Shown piece by piece: positions 18,509 through 26,979 of a stretch of 64,000 nucleotides of DNA (within the stretch, counting starts at the first letter, position 1; the number at the start of each line of letters is the position of its first letter). This stretch comes from Sinisalibacter aestuarii (lineage in GTDB: Bacteria; Pseudomonadota; Alphaproteobacteria; Rhodobacterales; Rhodobacteraceae). Both the position numbers and the translations under genes were made by a program. The notes under the pieces are model-generated. The model saw only the letters and a program-made list of their open reading frames with translations, had not been told where the DNA came from and made no database searches. The stretch lies in assembly GCF_027923545.1 (NCBI RefSeq), contig NZ_BROH01000003.1, forward strand, positions 1-64,000, written 5' to 3'.

Positions 18509-18669
18509 CGCATGACATCCTCGTCTATCTTTCCAAGACCGTCGGCCTGATCTGGCTGATGGGGTTTTTCCTGATCGTCGTGATCCGCGCCTACAGCCCC
18601 TCGCGCCGCGAGGCGCATGAGGCGGCTGCCCGGTCCATTCTGCCACGGGGGCCGGACCGAGATGCCTAG
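18505..18669 (+). CDS. ccoQ: cbb3-type oxidase small subunit CcoQ
   Basis: A 54-residue single-span membrane protein (VGLIWLMGFFLIVVIRAYSP) with a charged cytoplasmic tail. Position between ccoO and ccoP, size and the tail SPSRREAHEAA match CcoQ, which stabilises the complex. It overlaps ccoO by 4 bases and ccoP by 8 bases. Confidence 0.9.
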   Translation: MTHDILVYLSKTVGLIWLMGFFLIVVIRAYSPSRREAHEAAARSILPRGPDRDA

Positions 18670-19573
18670 CCAGACCGATCCCAGACAGCTCGCAGGCGCC
18701 GATCCGCATACCGGCAACCGCAAGATCGACCCGGCCACCGGCTACGACACGACAGGCCACGACTGGGGCGGCATCACCGAGTTGAATACCGCCTTCCCGA
18801 AGATCGTGATCTGGGCGCTGGCGCTGACGTTTCTTTATTCCGTGGTCGCCTGGGTGCTGCTGCCGGCCTGGCCGACGGGCGGCGACTATACACGCGGCCT
18901 CCTGCGGCTGGATCAGGGGGAGCAGGCGGTCGACGGGTTTCGCGATCTGTCGGACGGGCGGCAGGGCTGGTTGTCGCGCTTTGAGGATGGAGATTTCGAT
19001 GCCTTGCGGTCCGACGCGGCGCTGATGGCCGCCGCGATGCCCGCCGCCGCGCGTCTGTTTGCGGACAATTGCGCCGCCTGTCATGGCACGAGCGGGCAGG
19101 GCGGGCCGGGCTTTCCGGTGCTGTCAGATGGCACATGGCTGTGGAGCGGCGACCCGGCCGAGATTGCCCTGACCATTCGCCATGGCATCAATGCCGACGA
19201 CCCCGACACCCGCTATGCCGAAATGCCCGCCTTCGACTGGATGGAGCGCTCGGAGCGAACCGCGCTCGCGCAATTCGTTGCCGATCTGCCGCTGGGCTCC
19301 GCCGATCCCGAAAGCCCTGCCGGGGTTCTCTTCGCCGAGAACTGCAGCGCCTGCCATGGCGAAACCGGCGCAGGCGGCCTCGAAATCGGCGCGCCGTCGC
19401 TCACCGACAGGGCGGTGATCTACGGACAGGATCCGGCAACCGTGATGGAGACCCTGCGGCATGGCCGTTCCGGCGTGATGCCCGCATGGTCGGCCCGCCT
19501 GTCAGCCCCCGAGGTCAACCTGCTTGCCCTTTATGTGGCCGAGCTTGACCGGCCTGCCGGGGGTGCACAATGA
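18662..19573 (+). CDS. ccoP: cbb3-type cytochrome oxidase subunit III (dihaem cytochrome c)
   Basis: A 303-residue subunit from ATG 18662. The N-terminal region NRKIDPATGYDTTGHDWGGI and ELNTAFPKIVIWALALTFLYSV is the family signature with its membrane span. Two cytochrome c domains follow, with haem motifs CAACHGTSGQGG and CSACHGETGAGG. It takes electrons from the bc1 complex or soluble cytochromes. It overlaps both the ccoQ gene and the next small gene. Confidence 0.95.
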   Translation: MPSQTDPRQLAGADPHTGNRKIDPATGYDTTGHDWGGITELNTAFPKIVIWALALTFLYSVVAWVLLPAWPTGGDYTRGLLRLDQGEQAVDGFRDLSDGRQGWLSRFEDGDFDALRSDAALMAAAMPAAARLFADNCAACHGTSGQGGPGFPVLSDGTWLWSGDPAEIALTIRHGINADDPDTRYAEMPAFDWMERSERTALAQFVADLPLGSADPESPAGVLFAENCSACHGETGAGGLEIGAPSLTDRAVIYGQDPATVMETLRHGRSGVMPAWSARLSAPEVNLLALYVAELDRPAGGAQ

Positions 19574-19728
19574 CGCCGCGTGCTCAGAAGCATCTGGCCA
19601 TCGGCGGTGCCCTGACCGCTGTCCTGCTGGTCCTCGGCGCGAATGCGCATCTGCTGAGTGTCGCCCTGCAATCGCAGCCGGAATGCCGCGAGGCCGCTGG
19701 CGTGATGCCGGCCAAGCGGGCCTGCTGA
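19570..19728 (+). CDS. 52-residue membrane protein in the cbb3 operon
   Basis: A small protein from ATG 19570, overlapping the ccoP stop by 4 bases. One membrane segment IGGALTAVLLVLGANAHLL is followed by a tail with Cys39 and a C-terminal Cys52. I do not recognise a named family; coupling to ccoP suggests an assembly or accessory role in the oxidase. Confidence 0.65.
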   Translation: MTPRAQKHLAIGGALTAVLLVLGANAHLLSVALQSQPECREAAGVMPAKRAC

Positions 19729-19741
19729 AAAGGAGAACGGG

Positions 19742-20539
19742 ATGCTGGAACCGCTACCGACCCTTCGCCATCCGGACCGCCCGATCTCACCCTATGCGCG
19801 TCATCTGCCGGCGTCTTCGGCGTTCGACTGGCTGCAGGCTGGCTGGCAGGATGTGCGAACGGCGCCCTGGTCCAGCCTGGCCTATGGGCTGTTCCTGACA
19901 CTGGTATCCTACGCCGTCTTGTGGGCGCTGCATGCGAGCCATCTGCTGTATCTCGCGCTTCCCGCCATCTCCGGGTTCCTGATTGTCGGCCCGTTCCTGG
20001 CGGTCGGGCTTTACGAGAAGAGCCACAGACAGGCGCGGGGAGAACGGGTGGCGTTTTCCGACATGCTGGTGTTTCGGCCAGCGGCCGGCGGGCAACTGGC
20101 CTATGCGGGATTGCTGCTCGGACTGCTCGTCCTGTTCTGGCTCAGGGCGGCGGATCTGCTCTATGCGCTGTTTTTCGGCCTTATTCCGTTCCCCGGCGCG
20201 GAGGAGGCGTTGACCAATGTGGTGACGACGCCCCGGGGATGGGCGCTGATCGCAACCGGCACGCTGGTGGGCGGGCTGTTCGCGGCCTTCGCCTTTGCGA
20301 TCAGCGTCTTCTCCATTCCGATGCTGGTCTCGCGCAAGACCGATGCGCTGACCGCCCTGGGGCTGAGCTTCATCATGACGGTGCGGAACCTGCGCCCGAT
20401 GCTGCTCTGGGGCATGATCGTCGCTGTCGCGCTGGGTGTGTCGGTCGCCACCGGCCTTGTTGGCCTGATCGTTCTCTTTCCGGTTCTCGGCCACGGCACC
20501 TGGCATGCCGGTCAGGCGATCGCCGGTGACCGGCAATGA
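19742..20539 (+). CDS. DUF2189-family membrane protein
   Basis: A 265-residue protein with about six hydrophobic segments. The opening LPASSAFDWLQAGWQDVRTAPWSSLAYGL and the central ISGFLIVGPFLAVGLYEKSH match DUF2189 proteins, which are often found next to respiratory genes. AAGGAG lies 9 bases upstream of the ATG. It overlaps ccoS by 4 bases. Biochemical function is unknown; the context implies oxidase assembly or membrane adaptation. Confidence 0.88.
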   Translation: MLEPLPTLRHPDRPISPYARHLPASSAFDWLQAGWQDVRTAPWSSLAYGLFLTLVSYAVLWALHASHLLYLALPAISGFLIVGPFLAVGLYEKSHRQARGERVAFSDMLVFRPAAGGQLAYAGLLLGLLVLFWLRAADLLYALFFGLIPFPGAEEALTNVVTTPRGWALIATGTLVGGLFAAFAFAISVFSIPMLVSRKTDALTALGLSFIMTVRNLRPMLLWGMIVAVALGVSVATGLVGLIVLFPVLGHGTWHAGQAIAGDRQ

Positions 20540-20748
20540 ATCTGCTGCTGCTCATGCCCCTCTCGATCGGGCTCGGTCTGCTGGGTCTGTGTGCCTTCTT
20601 CTGGGCGCTCCGCAACGGACAGTTCGACGACCCCGATGGCGCCGCGTGGCGCGTCATTCTCCCTGATGACCCATCTGAAACGGAAGGAAAGAACGATGAC
20701 AAGCTGGCTCCCCACGCTCAAGACCGCAACGCCCGAAGAGGGCTATGA
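20536..20748 (+). CDS. ccoS: cbb3 oxidase assembly protein CcoS-like
   Basis: A 70-residue protein with one membrane segment (LLLLMPLSIGLGLLGLCAFFWAL) followed by RNGQFDDPDGAAWRVI, a clear match to the CcoS signature of a short anchor and an RSGQYDDxxGAA-type motif. CcoS acts in cbb3 maturation. The remaining tail is longer than usual and overlaps the next gene by 53 bases. The usual partners ccoG, ccoH and ccoI are not nearby, so they must be elsewhere or supplied by another cbb3 locus. Confidence 0.88.
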   Translation: MNLLLLMPLSIGLGLLGLCAFFWALRNGQFDDPDGAAWRVILPDDPSETEGKNDDKLAPHAQDRNARRGL

Positions 20749-20929
20749 CCTTGCCGTCAAACTGGCACGGGTCGCCGTGAAGCTGACCCAGCCCGATGCC
20801 GGGCAGCGCGACCGGATGCGGCCGGAATACGCCGAGAATGCCGAGGCGCTGATCGCTGTCAGCCAGGTGGTCGCGACACATTTCGCCACCGTGGCCGCGG
20901 CGAATGATTATTGGTGGGATGCGACATGA
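20696..20929 (+). CDS. 77-residue soluble protein of unknown function
   Basis: A small protein from ATG 20696, with an excellent ribosome binding site (GGAAGGAAAG) upstream. It is mostly helical (GYDLAVKLARVAVKLTQPDAG and a second helix with ALIAVSQVVATHFA), with no Cys or membrane segment. It starts inside the ccoS frame, 53 bases before the ccoS stop. I cannot assign a family. It closes the nsrR-cco operon. Confidence 0.6.
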   Translation: MTSWLPTLKTATPEEGYDLAVKLARVAVKLTQPDAGQRDRMRPEYAENAEALIAVSQVVATHFATVAAANDYWWDAT

Positions 20930-21036
20930 GCGATTGCACCCCGCCGCGCCGGTGATGTGCAGGCTGGGTCATCCGTAAAATGCCTCACCCGGCAGGGGCC
21001 GCAGGCGCGGTCGTTGACAACGGGGGCAAAGAGTAT

Positions 21037-21062
21037 AGCTATCAGGCATGGTCAGCTATCAG
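21037..21062. repeat. Direct repeat pair upstream of the first Rnk-like gene
   Basis: AGCTATCAG occurs at 21037-21045 and again at 21054-21062, start-to-start 17 bases. It lies in the 268-base gap before the Rnk-like gene, so it could be a tandem regulator site. Two copies only; chance is possible. Confidence 0.35.
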
Positions 21063-21197
21063 AATCATTACCGGTTCCTGCTTCTGAACCGCCCTCATCC
21101 CCGGGCGGTCCGCGCATAATTGCGTCTACGGCCACCTGGGGCTTTCTCACATCCTTGACCTGAGATTTGCGGGCAACCTGCCCGGGGGAGTTATGAC

Positions 21198-21662
21198 ATG
21201 TCCATCACCAAGCTGGCCCGCCTGCCGGGCGGGGAAACAAATTCGACCATCGAGCACCATGTTTCCGGGGCAGACTGCTGTCTGATCGCGGAGGATCGCC
21301 GCGGCATCGAGCGATTGCTGCAAAACCGAAGCACGCGGCACGCGCCCAATCCGCCGCTCCTGAACGGTCTTCTGAGGCAGAAGCTCCGCGCCTCGCACGA
21401 TGCGCCTGTTCCAACGCCGCCGGATCTCGTCGTGGCGGGGAGCCATGTCACCTACATGATCAGCGGCGAAGGGTCTCGCTCGGGGACGCTCAGCATGGGG
21501 CCGACCCCCGTGCCCGGGCACATTCTCGTGGCCTCGTTGCTGGGGGCCACGCTGATCGGAATGCGGCGCATGCAGAAGGCTCCGCTGCTGAGAGAGACCG
21601 GGCAGACCGACATCGTCGTGGTGCTCGATGTGACCCCGCCACCGGAGCACGATGCGGCCTGA
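21198..21662 (+). CDS. Rnk/GreA-type C-terminal domain protein 1
   Basis: A 154-residue protein related to the nucleoside diphosphate kinase regulator family. Its C-terminal half (from LVVAGSHVTYM through PGHILVASLLGATLIGM) has the FKBP-like GreA/GreB C-terminal beta fold. The N-terminal half lacks the long coiled coil of true Gre factors. Rnk binds RNA polymerase in E. coli. It is more divergent than the paralogue immediately downstream, from which it is separated by 77 bases. Confidence 0.7.
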   Translation: MSITKLARLPGGETNSTIEHHVSGADCCLIAEDRRGIERLLQNRSTRHAPNPPLLNGLLRQKLRASHDAPVPTPPDLVVAGSHVTYMISGEGSRSGTLSMGPTPVPGHILVASLLGATLIGMRRMQKAPLLRETGQTDIVVVLDVTPPPEHDAA

Positions 21663-21739
21663 CGCCGTAAGCCGGCAAGCCGCGCACCGCCCACACCCGC
21701 ACAGGCGCCCGCATCAGGCGGGCCGAAGGAGATTTTACG

Positions 21740-22183
21740 ATGACCACGATGCAAATCGCCACCCGCACCGCCAGCCGGCGTCGCCCCAAAGTCGTTATCA
21801 GCGATGATTGCCTGGACCACCTCGAAGCGCTGGCGCAAGGGGCCTATCAGCGCAATCCGGACCTTGCGGAGCGTTTGCTCGAAGAATTGGGGCGTGCCCG
21901 GATCGTGCCGGCCGGAAAGCTGCCGGCGGATGTCGTCACGATCGGGCGGCGCGTGACCTATCGCGACGAGACGACCGGCGAAGAGGCGACGGTGATCCCG
22001 GTCTACCCGGAACAGGCCGACATCGCCCGCGGGCGGATCTCCGTTCTCACACCGATCGGCGTTGCGCTGATCGGACTGGCCGAGGGCGCATGTCTGCCCT
22101 GGCGGACACGCAGCGGTGAAACGCGGCAGCTCAGGGTGTTGCATGTGGTGGACGACGACACGGGTGCAACCGGCGGGGGCTGA
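21740..22183 (+). CDS. Nucleoside diphosphate kinase regulator (Rnk-like)
   Basis: A 147-residue protein with the Rnk pattern: RRRPKVVISDDCLDHLEALA at the N-terminus, VTIGRRVTYRDETTGEE, then VIPVYPEQADIARGRISVLTPIGVALIGL, the GreA/GreB C-terminal fold. GAAGGAG precedes the ATG. It is probably cotranscribed with the first Rnk-like gene. Rnk-type proteins modulate RNA polymerase and affect nucleotide pools. Confidence 0.85.
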   Translation: MTTMQIATRTASRRRPKVVISDDCLDHLEALAQGAYQRNPDLAERLLEELGRARIVPAGKLPADVVTIGRRVTYRDETTGEEATVIPVYPEQADIARGRISVLTPIGVALIGLAEGACLPWRTRSGETRQLRVLHVVDDDTGATGGG

Positions 22184-22378
22184 AAGGATCGCCGTCCTGC
22201 CAGGTTTCAACAGCGCCCGTGCCCGGCCCGGACAGTGCACTTCGCTGACATAAGACCGTGACAGCGCCCGGCGCGTTTTTCTGCCTGCACCGCATCGGCG
22301 CATTCTATTGTCCGGGGACGGCGACACTTTGCCGGTGTGGCCCTTTGCTTCGCCCCGTCTTGGCGATATTTCGGGCTT

Positions 22379-24892
22379 ATGGACATCGTTATCGTCACCA
22401 CAATCATCGCCTCGCTGTTCCTTGTGATCGGCGCGGCGGAGCCGTTGGCGGCGCGGTTGCGGTTGCCCTATAGCGTGATCCTGGCCGTGCTCGGTATCCT
22501 GATCGCGGTGGCGGCCACCTTCTTCCTGCGCACCGAGCTGACCGATGCGCTGAACCCGGTGGCCGAGGCGATCCTGTCGCTCCCGATCCGCTCGAACGTC
22601 TTCCTCTATGTCTTTCTGCCAACGTTGCTTTTTCAGGCCACGCTGGGGATGGATGCGCGCCGGATGCTCGACGACTGGGTGCCGGTTCTGGTGCTCGCCG
22701 TGGTGGCCGTGGTGGTGGCGACCCTGTCGGTGGGCTATGCGCTGGCGCTGGTCAGCCCGTTGCCGCTGGTGGCGGCGCTGCTGGTGGGCGCGATCGTGTC
22801 GACCACCGATCCCTCGGCGGTGATCTCGATTTTCCGCTCGCTCTCGGCGCCGCGCCGGCTGGCGCGGATCATCGAGGGCGAGAGCCTGCTGAACGACGCT
22901 GTTGCCATCGCCCTGTTCAGCTTCTTCGCCGCCTTCGTCATGCTCGGCCTGCCCAACCCGACGCTGGACGACACGCTGTCGCGGGTGCCGCTGCTGATCG
23001 GCGGCGGCGTGCTGACCGGCTGGATCGTGGCGCGCGCCGCTGTCTGGCTGATGGCCGCCTTCGCGCGGCACGAGCTTGCGCCGCTGTCGATCTCGGTGGC
23101 GCTGCCCTATCTCGCCTATATCGCCGCCGAGCAGCTTGTCGGCGCTTCGGGGGTGATCGCGGTGGTGGTGGCGGGGCTCACGCTCAGCATGGTCGGGCCG
23201 GGGCGCCTGCCGCCGCAGGCCTGGGGCAATCTGCGCGATATCTGGGACCTGCTGGCGCATTGGGCCGGGGCGCTGATCTTCATCCTCGCCGCGCTCCTGA
23301 TCCCGCGGCTGCTGGAAGAGGTGCGGTTTTCCGATTTTGCCCTGATCGGCGTGGTGGTTCTGGCCGCCACCGCCGCGCGGGTGGTGATCCTGTTCGGTGT
23401 GCTGCCGCTGCTGACGCGGCTGCGGCTCTCGCCGCCGGTCGAGCGGCCCTACCGGGTGGCGATCCTCTGGGGTGGGCTGCGCGGTGCGGTCACGCTGGCG
23501 CTGGCGCTGGCGGTGACCGAGAGCTTCCGCGTGCCGGTGGAAATCAAGCGCCTCGTCGCTATCCTCGCCACCGGCTACACGCTGTTCACCCTGATCGTGC
23601 AGGGCACGACCCTGCGCTGGGTGATCCGCCGGCTCGGGCTCGACCAGCTTGCCCCCGTCGATCAGGCATTGTCGAAACAGGTGATCGCCGTCGCGCTGCA
23701 GACGGTGCGCGAGGATCTGGCGAAGACCACGGCGAATTACGATCTTGGCCACGATACCGTGCGCACCGAGGCCAAGCGTTTTGGCGACCGGCTCGACCAG
23801 GCCGTGAAACAGGCCGAAGACAGCACCGAAATCCTCGACCGCGACCGGATCACGCTGGGGCTGATCGCCCTGGCGGGGGCGGAGCGCGACACGATCATCG
23901 CCCGCGTGCGCGAACACACGATCTCGCCGCGGCTGGCCGAACAGGTGCTCTCCGATGCCGACCGGCTGATCGAGGCGGCCCGTTCGGGCGGGCGTACCGG
24001 CTACCGCACCGCCGCGCGCAAGAGCCTTGGCTATGGCTGGGGCTTTCGGTTCGCGGTGATCCTGCATAACCGGCTGGGCATCTCCTACCTGCTCGCGCGG
24101 CTCACCGCCGACCGGTTCGAGCGGCTGCTGTCGCAACGGCTGATCCTGCGCGATCTGGACGGGTTCATTCATGGCCGCATCCGCCGGATCCACGGCCGCC
24201 GGGTCTCGGATTTGCTGCACGATCTGCTGGGGCGGCGGGTCGAGGCGGTGGAGACGGCGCTGGACGGGCTGCGGCTGCAATATCCGGGCTATGCCGAAGA
24301 GCTGGAACGCCGGTTCATCCGCCGTACAGCGCTGCGCCTCGAAGAGCGCGAATACGCGACGATGCGCGAGGACGGGCTGATCGGCGAGGAGTTGCTGACG
24401 GCGCTGATGCAGGATCTGGCTGCCCGCCGCGCCGCCGCCGAGCGCCGCCCGCCGCTCGATCTCGCCTTGCAGCGCACCGAGCTGGTGCGGCAGTTCGCTC
24501 TGTTCGAGGATCTCGACGAGGACGGGCTGAAGCGCCTCGCGCGGGGGCTTTCGACGCGCTATGTCAATGCCGGTGAGGTGGTGATGCGCCGCGACAGCGC
24601 GCCGAAGAGCGTCTATTTCATCGCCTCCGGTGCCGTCGAATTGCAGAATGCCGGCCAGACCTGGCGGCTGGGGCGGGGCGAGATGTTTGGTCAGATGGCC
24701 ATCCTCACCCATAAGCCCCGCCGGTTCGAGGCCCGCGCCATCGTGCCCAGCACGCTCCTGGTGCTTGACGAGGCCCGATTCCGCCGGCTGCTCCAGCGCA
24801 GCGAAACCTTGCGCGATGCGGTGCGCGCGAGCAGCGAAAAGCGCGGCCTCTCCGCCGATACGCTGCTGATGGACCAGCCCCGGAGCGGCTGA
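22379..24892 (+). CDS. CPA1-family Na+/H+ antiporter with C-terminal cyclic-nucleotide-binding domain
   Basis: About 837 residues. The first 420 residues hold around twelve membrane segments with the antiporter signature LVGAIVSTTDPSAVISIF and the segment LARIIEGESLLNDAVAIALF. Residues about 700-820 resemble a cNMP-binding (Crp-like) sensory domain: LFEDLDEDGLKRLARGLSTRYVNAGEVVMRR, IASGAVEL, and GRGEMFGQMAIL. It should exchange Na+ or K+ for H+ and may be gated by a nucleotide. ATG 22379 is chosen because it starts the membrane domain; an in-frame ATG lies at 22337. Confidence 0.9.
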   Translation: MDIVIVTTIIASLFLVIGAAEPLAARLRLPYSVILAVLGILIAVAATFFLRTELTDALNPVAEAILSLPIRSNVFLYVFLPTLLFQATLGMDARRMLDDWVPVLVLAVVAVVVATLSVGYALALVSPLPLVAALLVGAIVSTTDPSAVISIFRSLSAPRRLARIIEGESLLNDAVAIALFSFFAAFVMLGLPNPTLDDTLSRVPLLIGGGVLTGWIVARAAVWLMAAFARHELAPLSISVALPYLAYIAAEQLVGASGVIAVVVAGLTLSMVGPGRLPPQAWGNLRDIWDLLAHWAGALIFILAALLIPRLLEEVRFSDFALIGVVVLAATAARVVILFGVLPLLTRLRLSPPVERPYRVAILWGGLRGAVTLALALAVTESFRVPVEIKRLVAILATGYTLFTLIVQGTTLRWVIRRLGLDQLAPVDQALSKQVIAVALQTVREDLAKTTANYDLGHDTVRTEAKRFGDRLDQAVKQAEDSTEILDRDRITLGLIALAGAERDTIIARVREHTISPRLAEQVLSDADRLIEAARSGGRTGYRTAARKSLGYGWGFRFAVILHNRLGISYLLARLTADRFERLLSQRLILRDLDGFIHGRIRRIHGRRVSDLLHDLLGRRVEAVETALDGLRLQYPGYAEELERRFIRRTALRLEEREYATMREDGLIGEELLTALMQDLAARRAAAERRPPLDLALQRTELVRQFALFEDLDEDGLKRLARGLSTRYVNAGEVVMRRDSAPKSVYFIASGAVELQNAGQTWRLGRGEMFGQMAILTHKPRRFEARAIVPSTLLVLDEARFRRLLQRSETLRDAVRASSEKRGLSADTLLMDQPRSG

Positions 24893-25075
24893 ATCCCCGG
24901 GCAAACCCATTCTCACTTGCGAATTTTTCAGATTGTTTAAGTCTATGATGCAGCGTGGAATTTCGCAGATTTCTATGCCGGATCGGCCAATTCCGGCCAG
25001 GTTTGACTGCACAAATTTCTAGCGCGGATGGGGCTTTTCGGTTACGCCGGGGGCGTTTTCGCGTTGGGAGGCGCC

Positions 25076-25519
25076 ATGTATCGCAGGGCCACGAGCGGCG
25101 GTTTTATCGTCATCACCACCTTCCTCATCGTCGTCGTGATGGCGCTGTTCACCTGGGTGATGTGGGGCATGGCGCGGCAGGTCTACACCATGACCGATGT
25201 GATGCTTGAGGTGAACGAGAGCTTCAAGGCGATGGTGGTCGATATGCACGGGATGGCCGAGGACGTGCACGCGATGAACGGCAATATCGTCACCATGACG
25301 GCGGCGATGGACGAGATGACCGGCCATATCGGCGAGATGGACGTGACGATGGCGACGATGGCCGGCGAAATCTCGACGATGGACGAGGCGGTGGGGCTGA
25401 TGGCCGGCACGGTTCAGGCGATGAATGCCAATGTCAGCCGGATGTCGCTCGACCTCGGCCGCGCCTCCTATGCCTTCTCGAACCCGATGTCCTACATGTT
25501 CGGCGGCTTCCCGTTCTGA
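25076..25519 (+). CDS. Membrane-anchored coiled-coil protein with methionine heptads
   Basis: A 147-residue protein from ATG 25076, preceded by GGGAGG. One membrane span lies at about residues 10-32 (IVITTFLIVVVMALFTWVMW). After it, methionine occurs at residues 53, 60, 67, 74, 81, 88, 95, 102, 109, 116 and 123, exactly every seventh position, with extra Met at 57, 78 and 92. This is a long amphipathic helix or coiled coil with a methionine core. The C-terminus is FGGFPF. I do not recognise a family. It stands 274 bases before the RND operon. Confidence 0.75.
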   Translation: MYRRATSGGFIVITTFLIVVVMALFTWVMWGMARQVYTMTDVMLEVNESFKAMVVDMHGMAEDVHAMNGNIVTMTAAMDEMTGHIGEMDVTMATMAGEISTMDEAVGLMAGTVQAMNANVSRMSLDLGRASYAFSNPMSYMFGGFPF

Positions 25520-25793
25520 CCGGGCCGGGGCAGGGGCCCGCAAGTCATCCATGATTGGTGCGCTTCTGTGGCGCAAAGGGCTGTAACTGGGGCTATTGTT
25601 TCCGTGGCGGAAGCAAAGGCTGTCCGCATCTGCTTGTTATCTCACGCATTCTTCCAGACGAATACAATATTTTGCATGAGTCGCAAAGAACGTAATGAAA
25701 TTTCAAAAACACATCTTATAATAACTAAATATTACGATGTCTCGATGTGTTGGCGGGACGACTGACATTTGCCAACAAAATCAGGGAGGAGGC

Positions 25794-26951
25794 ATGGGAA
25801 ACCACGTGCGAATCGCTGTCGGCCTGTTTGCCGCATCTCTGCTGGGCGCTTTTTCCGGTGCCGCGCTTGCGCAATCCCACGCGCCGGCCAGTTCGGGCGG
25901 CTATCAGACCGCGCCGGTCATGATCACGCAGCTTGGCGGCTCGGCGATCGTTGGCGGCACGGTGATCCCGTTCAAGGAAGTCACGCTGTCGGCGCAGGTG
26001 CCCGGGCGGGTGATCTTTCTGGCCGGGGCCGAGGGGCACCGCGCGGCTGAGGGCGAGGTGCTGGTGCAGATCGACGATGCCGATCTTCAGGCCCGCCGCC
26101 GGGCGGCGGTGAGCCAGGTCTACCAGGCCGAGGCAGCGTTGCGGAATTCCTACATGCAGTACAACCGCGAGCTCTATTCGCCGCGGGTCAATTCGATCAG
26201 CGGCTTCCCCGGCATGGGCATTCCGGCCACCTTCGACCAGTTCTTCACCCGCGGCTTCTCATCGGCGATGGGCCAGTCCAGCCCGGGGCTTGAGCGGCAG
26301 GCGGATCTGTATGCGCAGGGTGTCGGTGTCGATCAGGCATCGAGCGGGCTGACCCAGGCGCAGGCCAATCTCGAAAGCATCGACGCGACGCTGAACGATT
26401 TCCGCGCCTCCGCCGCCTTCGACGGCATCGTCATGCGCAAGCATGTGGAGGTGGGCGATACCGTGCAGCCCGGCATGCCGCTGATCGACTTCGCCTTCAT
26501 CGACTATCTGCGGATCGAGGCCGATGTGCCGGTGCGGCTTGCGGCGGGGCTGTCGGAAGGGATGCTGGTGCCCGCGCGGCTCGATTCCGGTGGCGGGCCG
26601 GTCGAGGCGCGGGTGGCGCAGATCTACCCGGTGGCCGATCCGAAGCGCCACACGGTGACGGTCAAGTTCGACCTGCCGCTCGGCACGAGGGGCGGCCCCG
26701 GCATGTATGCCGAAGTGACGGTGCCCGACGCCTCGGTGCCGACGCAGGCGCAAACCAGCGTGCCGGCGGAAGCGCTGGTCTGGCGCGGCAGCCTGCCATC
26801 GGTCTTCGTGCTCGAAAACGGGGCGCCGTCGCTGCGCGTGGTCCGGGTGGGCTACCCGCTGGCGGATGGCTCGATCTCGGTCGTCTCCGGCCTGTCCGGC
26901 GGCGAAACGGTGATCCTGTCGCCGCCGTCATCGCTGGTCTCAGGTCACTGA
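25794..26951 (+). CDS. RND efflux periplasmic adaptor (membrane fusion protein)
   Basis: A 385-residue exported adaptor. Signal peptide VGLFAASLLGAFSGAALAQ. The biotinyl-lipoyl half motifs are GTVIPFKEVTLSAQVPGRVIFLAGAEGHRAAEGEVLVQIDD and, after a helical hairpin, FDGIVMRKHVEVGDTVQPG. Membrane-proximal domains follow. It should link an RND pump to an outer-membrane channel, though no TolC-type gene is in the window. The ATG at 25794 has a perfect GGGAGGAGG. It is the first gene of the long operon; the 100 bases upstream are strikingly AT-rich. Confidence 0.92.
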   Translation: MGNHVRIAVGLFAASLLGAFSGAALAQSHAPASSGGYQTAPVMITQLGGSAIVGGTVIPFKEVTLSAQVPGRVIFLAGAEGHRAAEGEVLVQIDDADLQARRRAAVSQVYQAEAALRNSYMQYNRELYSPRVNSISGFPGMGIPATFDQFFTRGFSSAMGQSSPGLERQADLYAQGVGVDQASSGLTQAQANLESIDATLNDFRASAAFDGIVMRKHVEVGDTVQPGMPLIDFAFIDYLRIEADVPVRLAAGLSEGMLVPARLDSGGGPVEARVAQIYPVADPKRHTVTVKFDLPLGTRGGPGMYAEVTVPDASVPTQAQTSVPAEALVWRGSLPSVFVLENGAPSLRVVRVGYPLADGSISVVSGLSGGETVILSPPSSLVSGH

Positions 26952-26979
26952 GCGCCGGTCGGAGGTCTGGGGAGAGACG

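Noticed and set aside
21452-25012. A continuous 1186-codon open frame antisense to the Rnk-like and antiporter genes
   Set aside because: It has Gln/Arg/His-rich composition with no domains or ribosome binding site. It is the usual mirror frame of GC-rich coding DNA.
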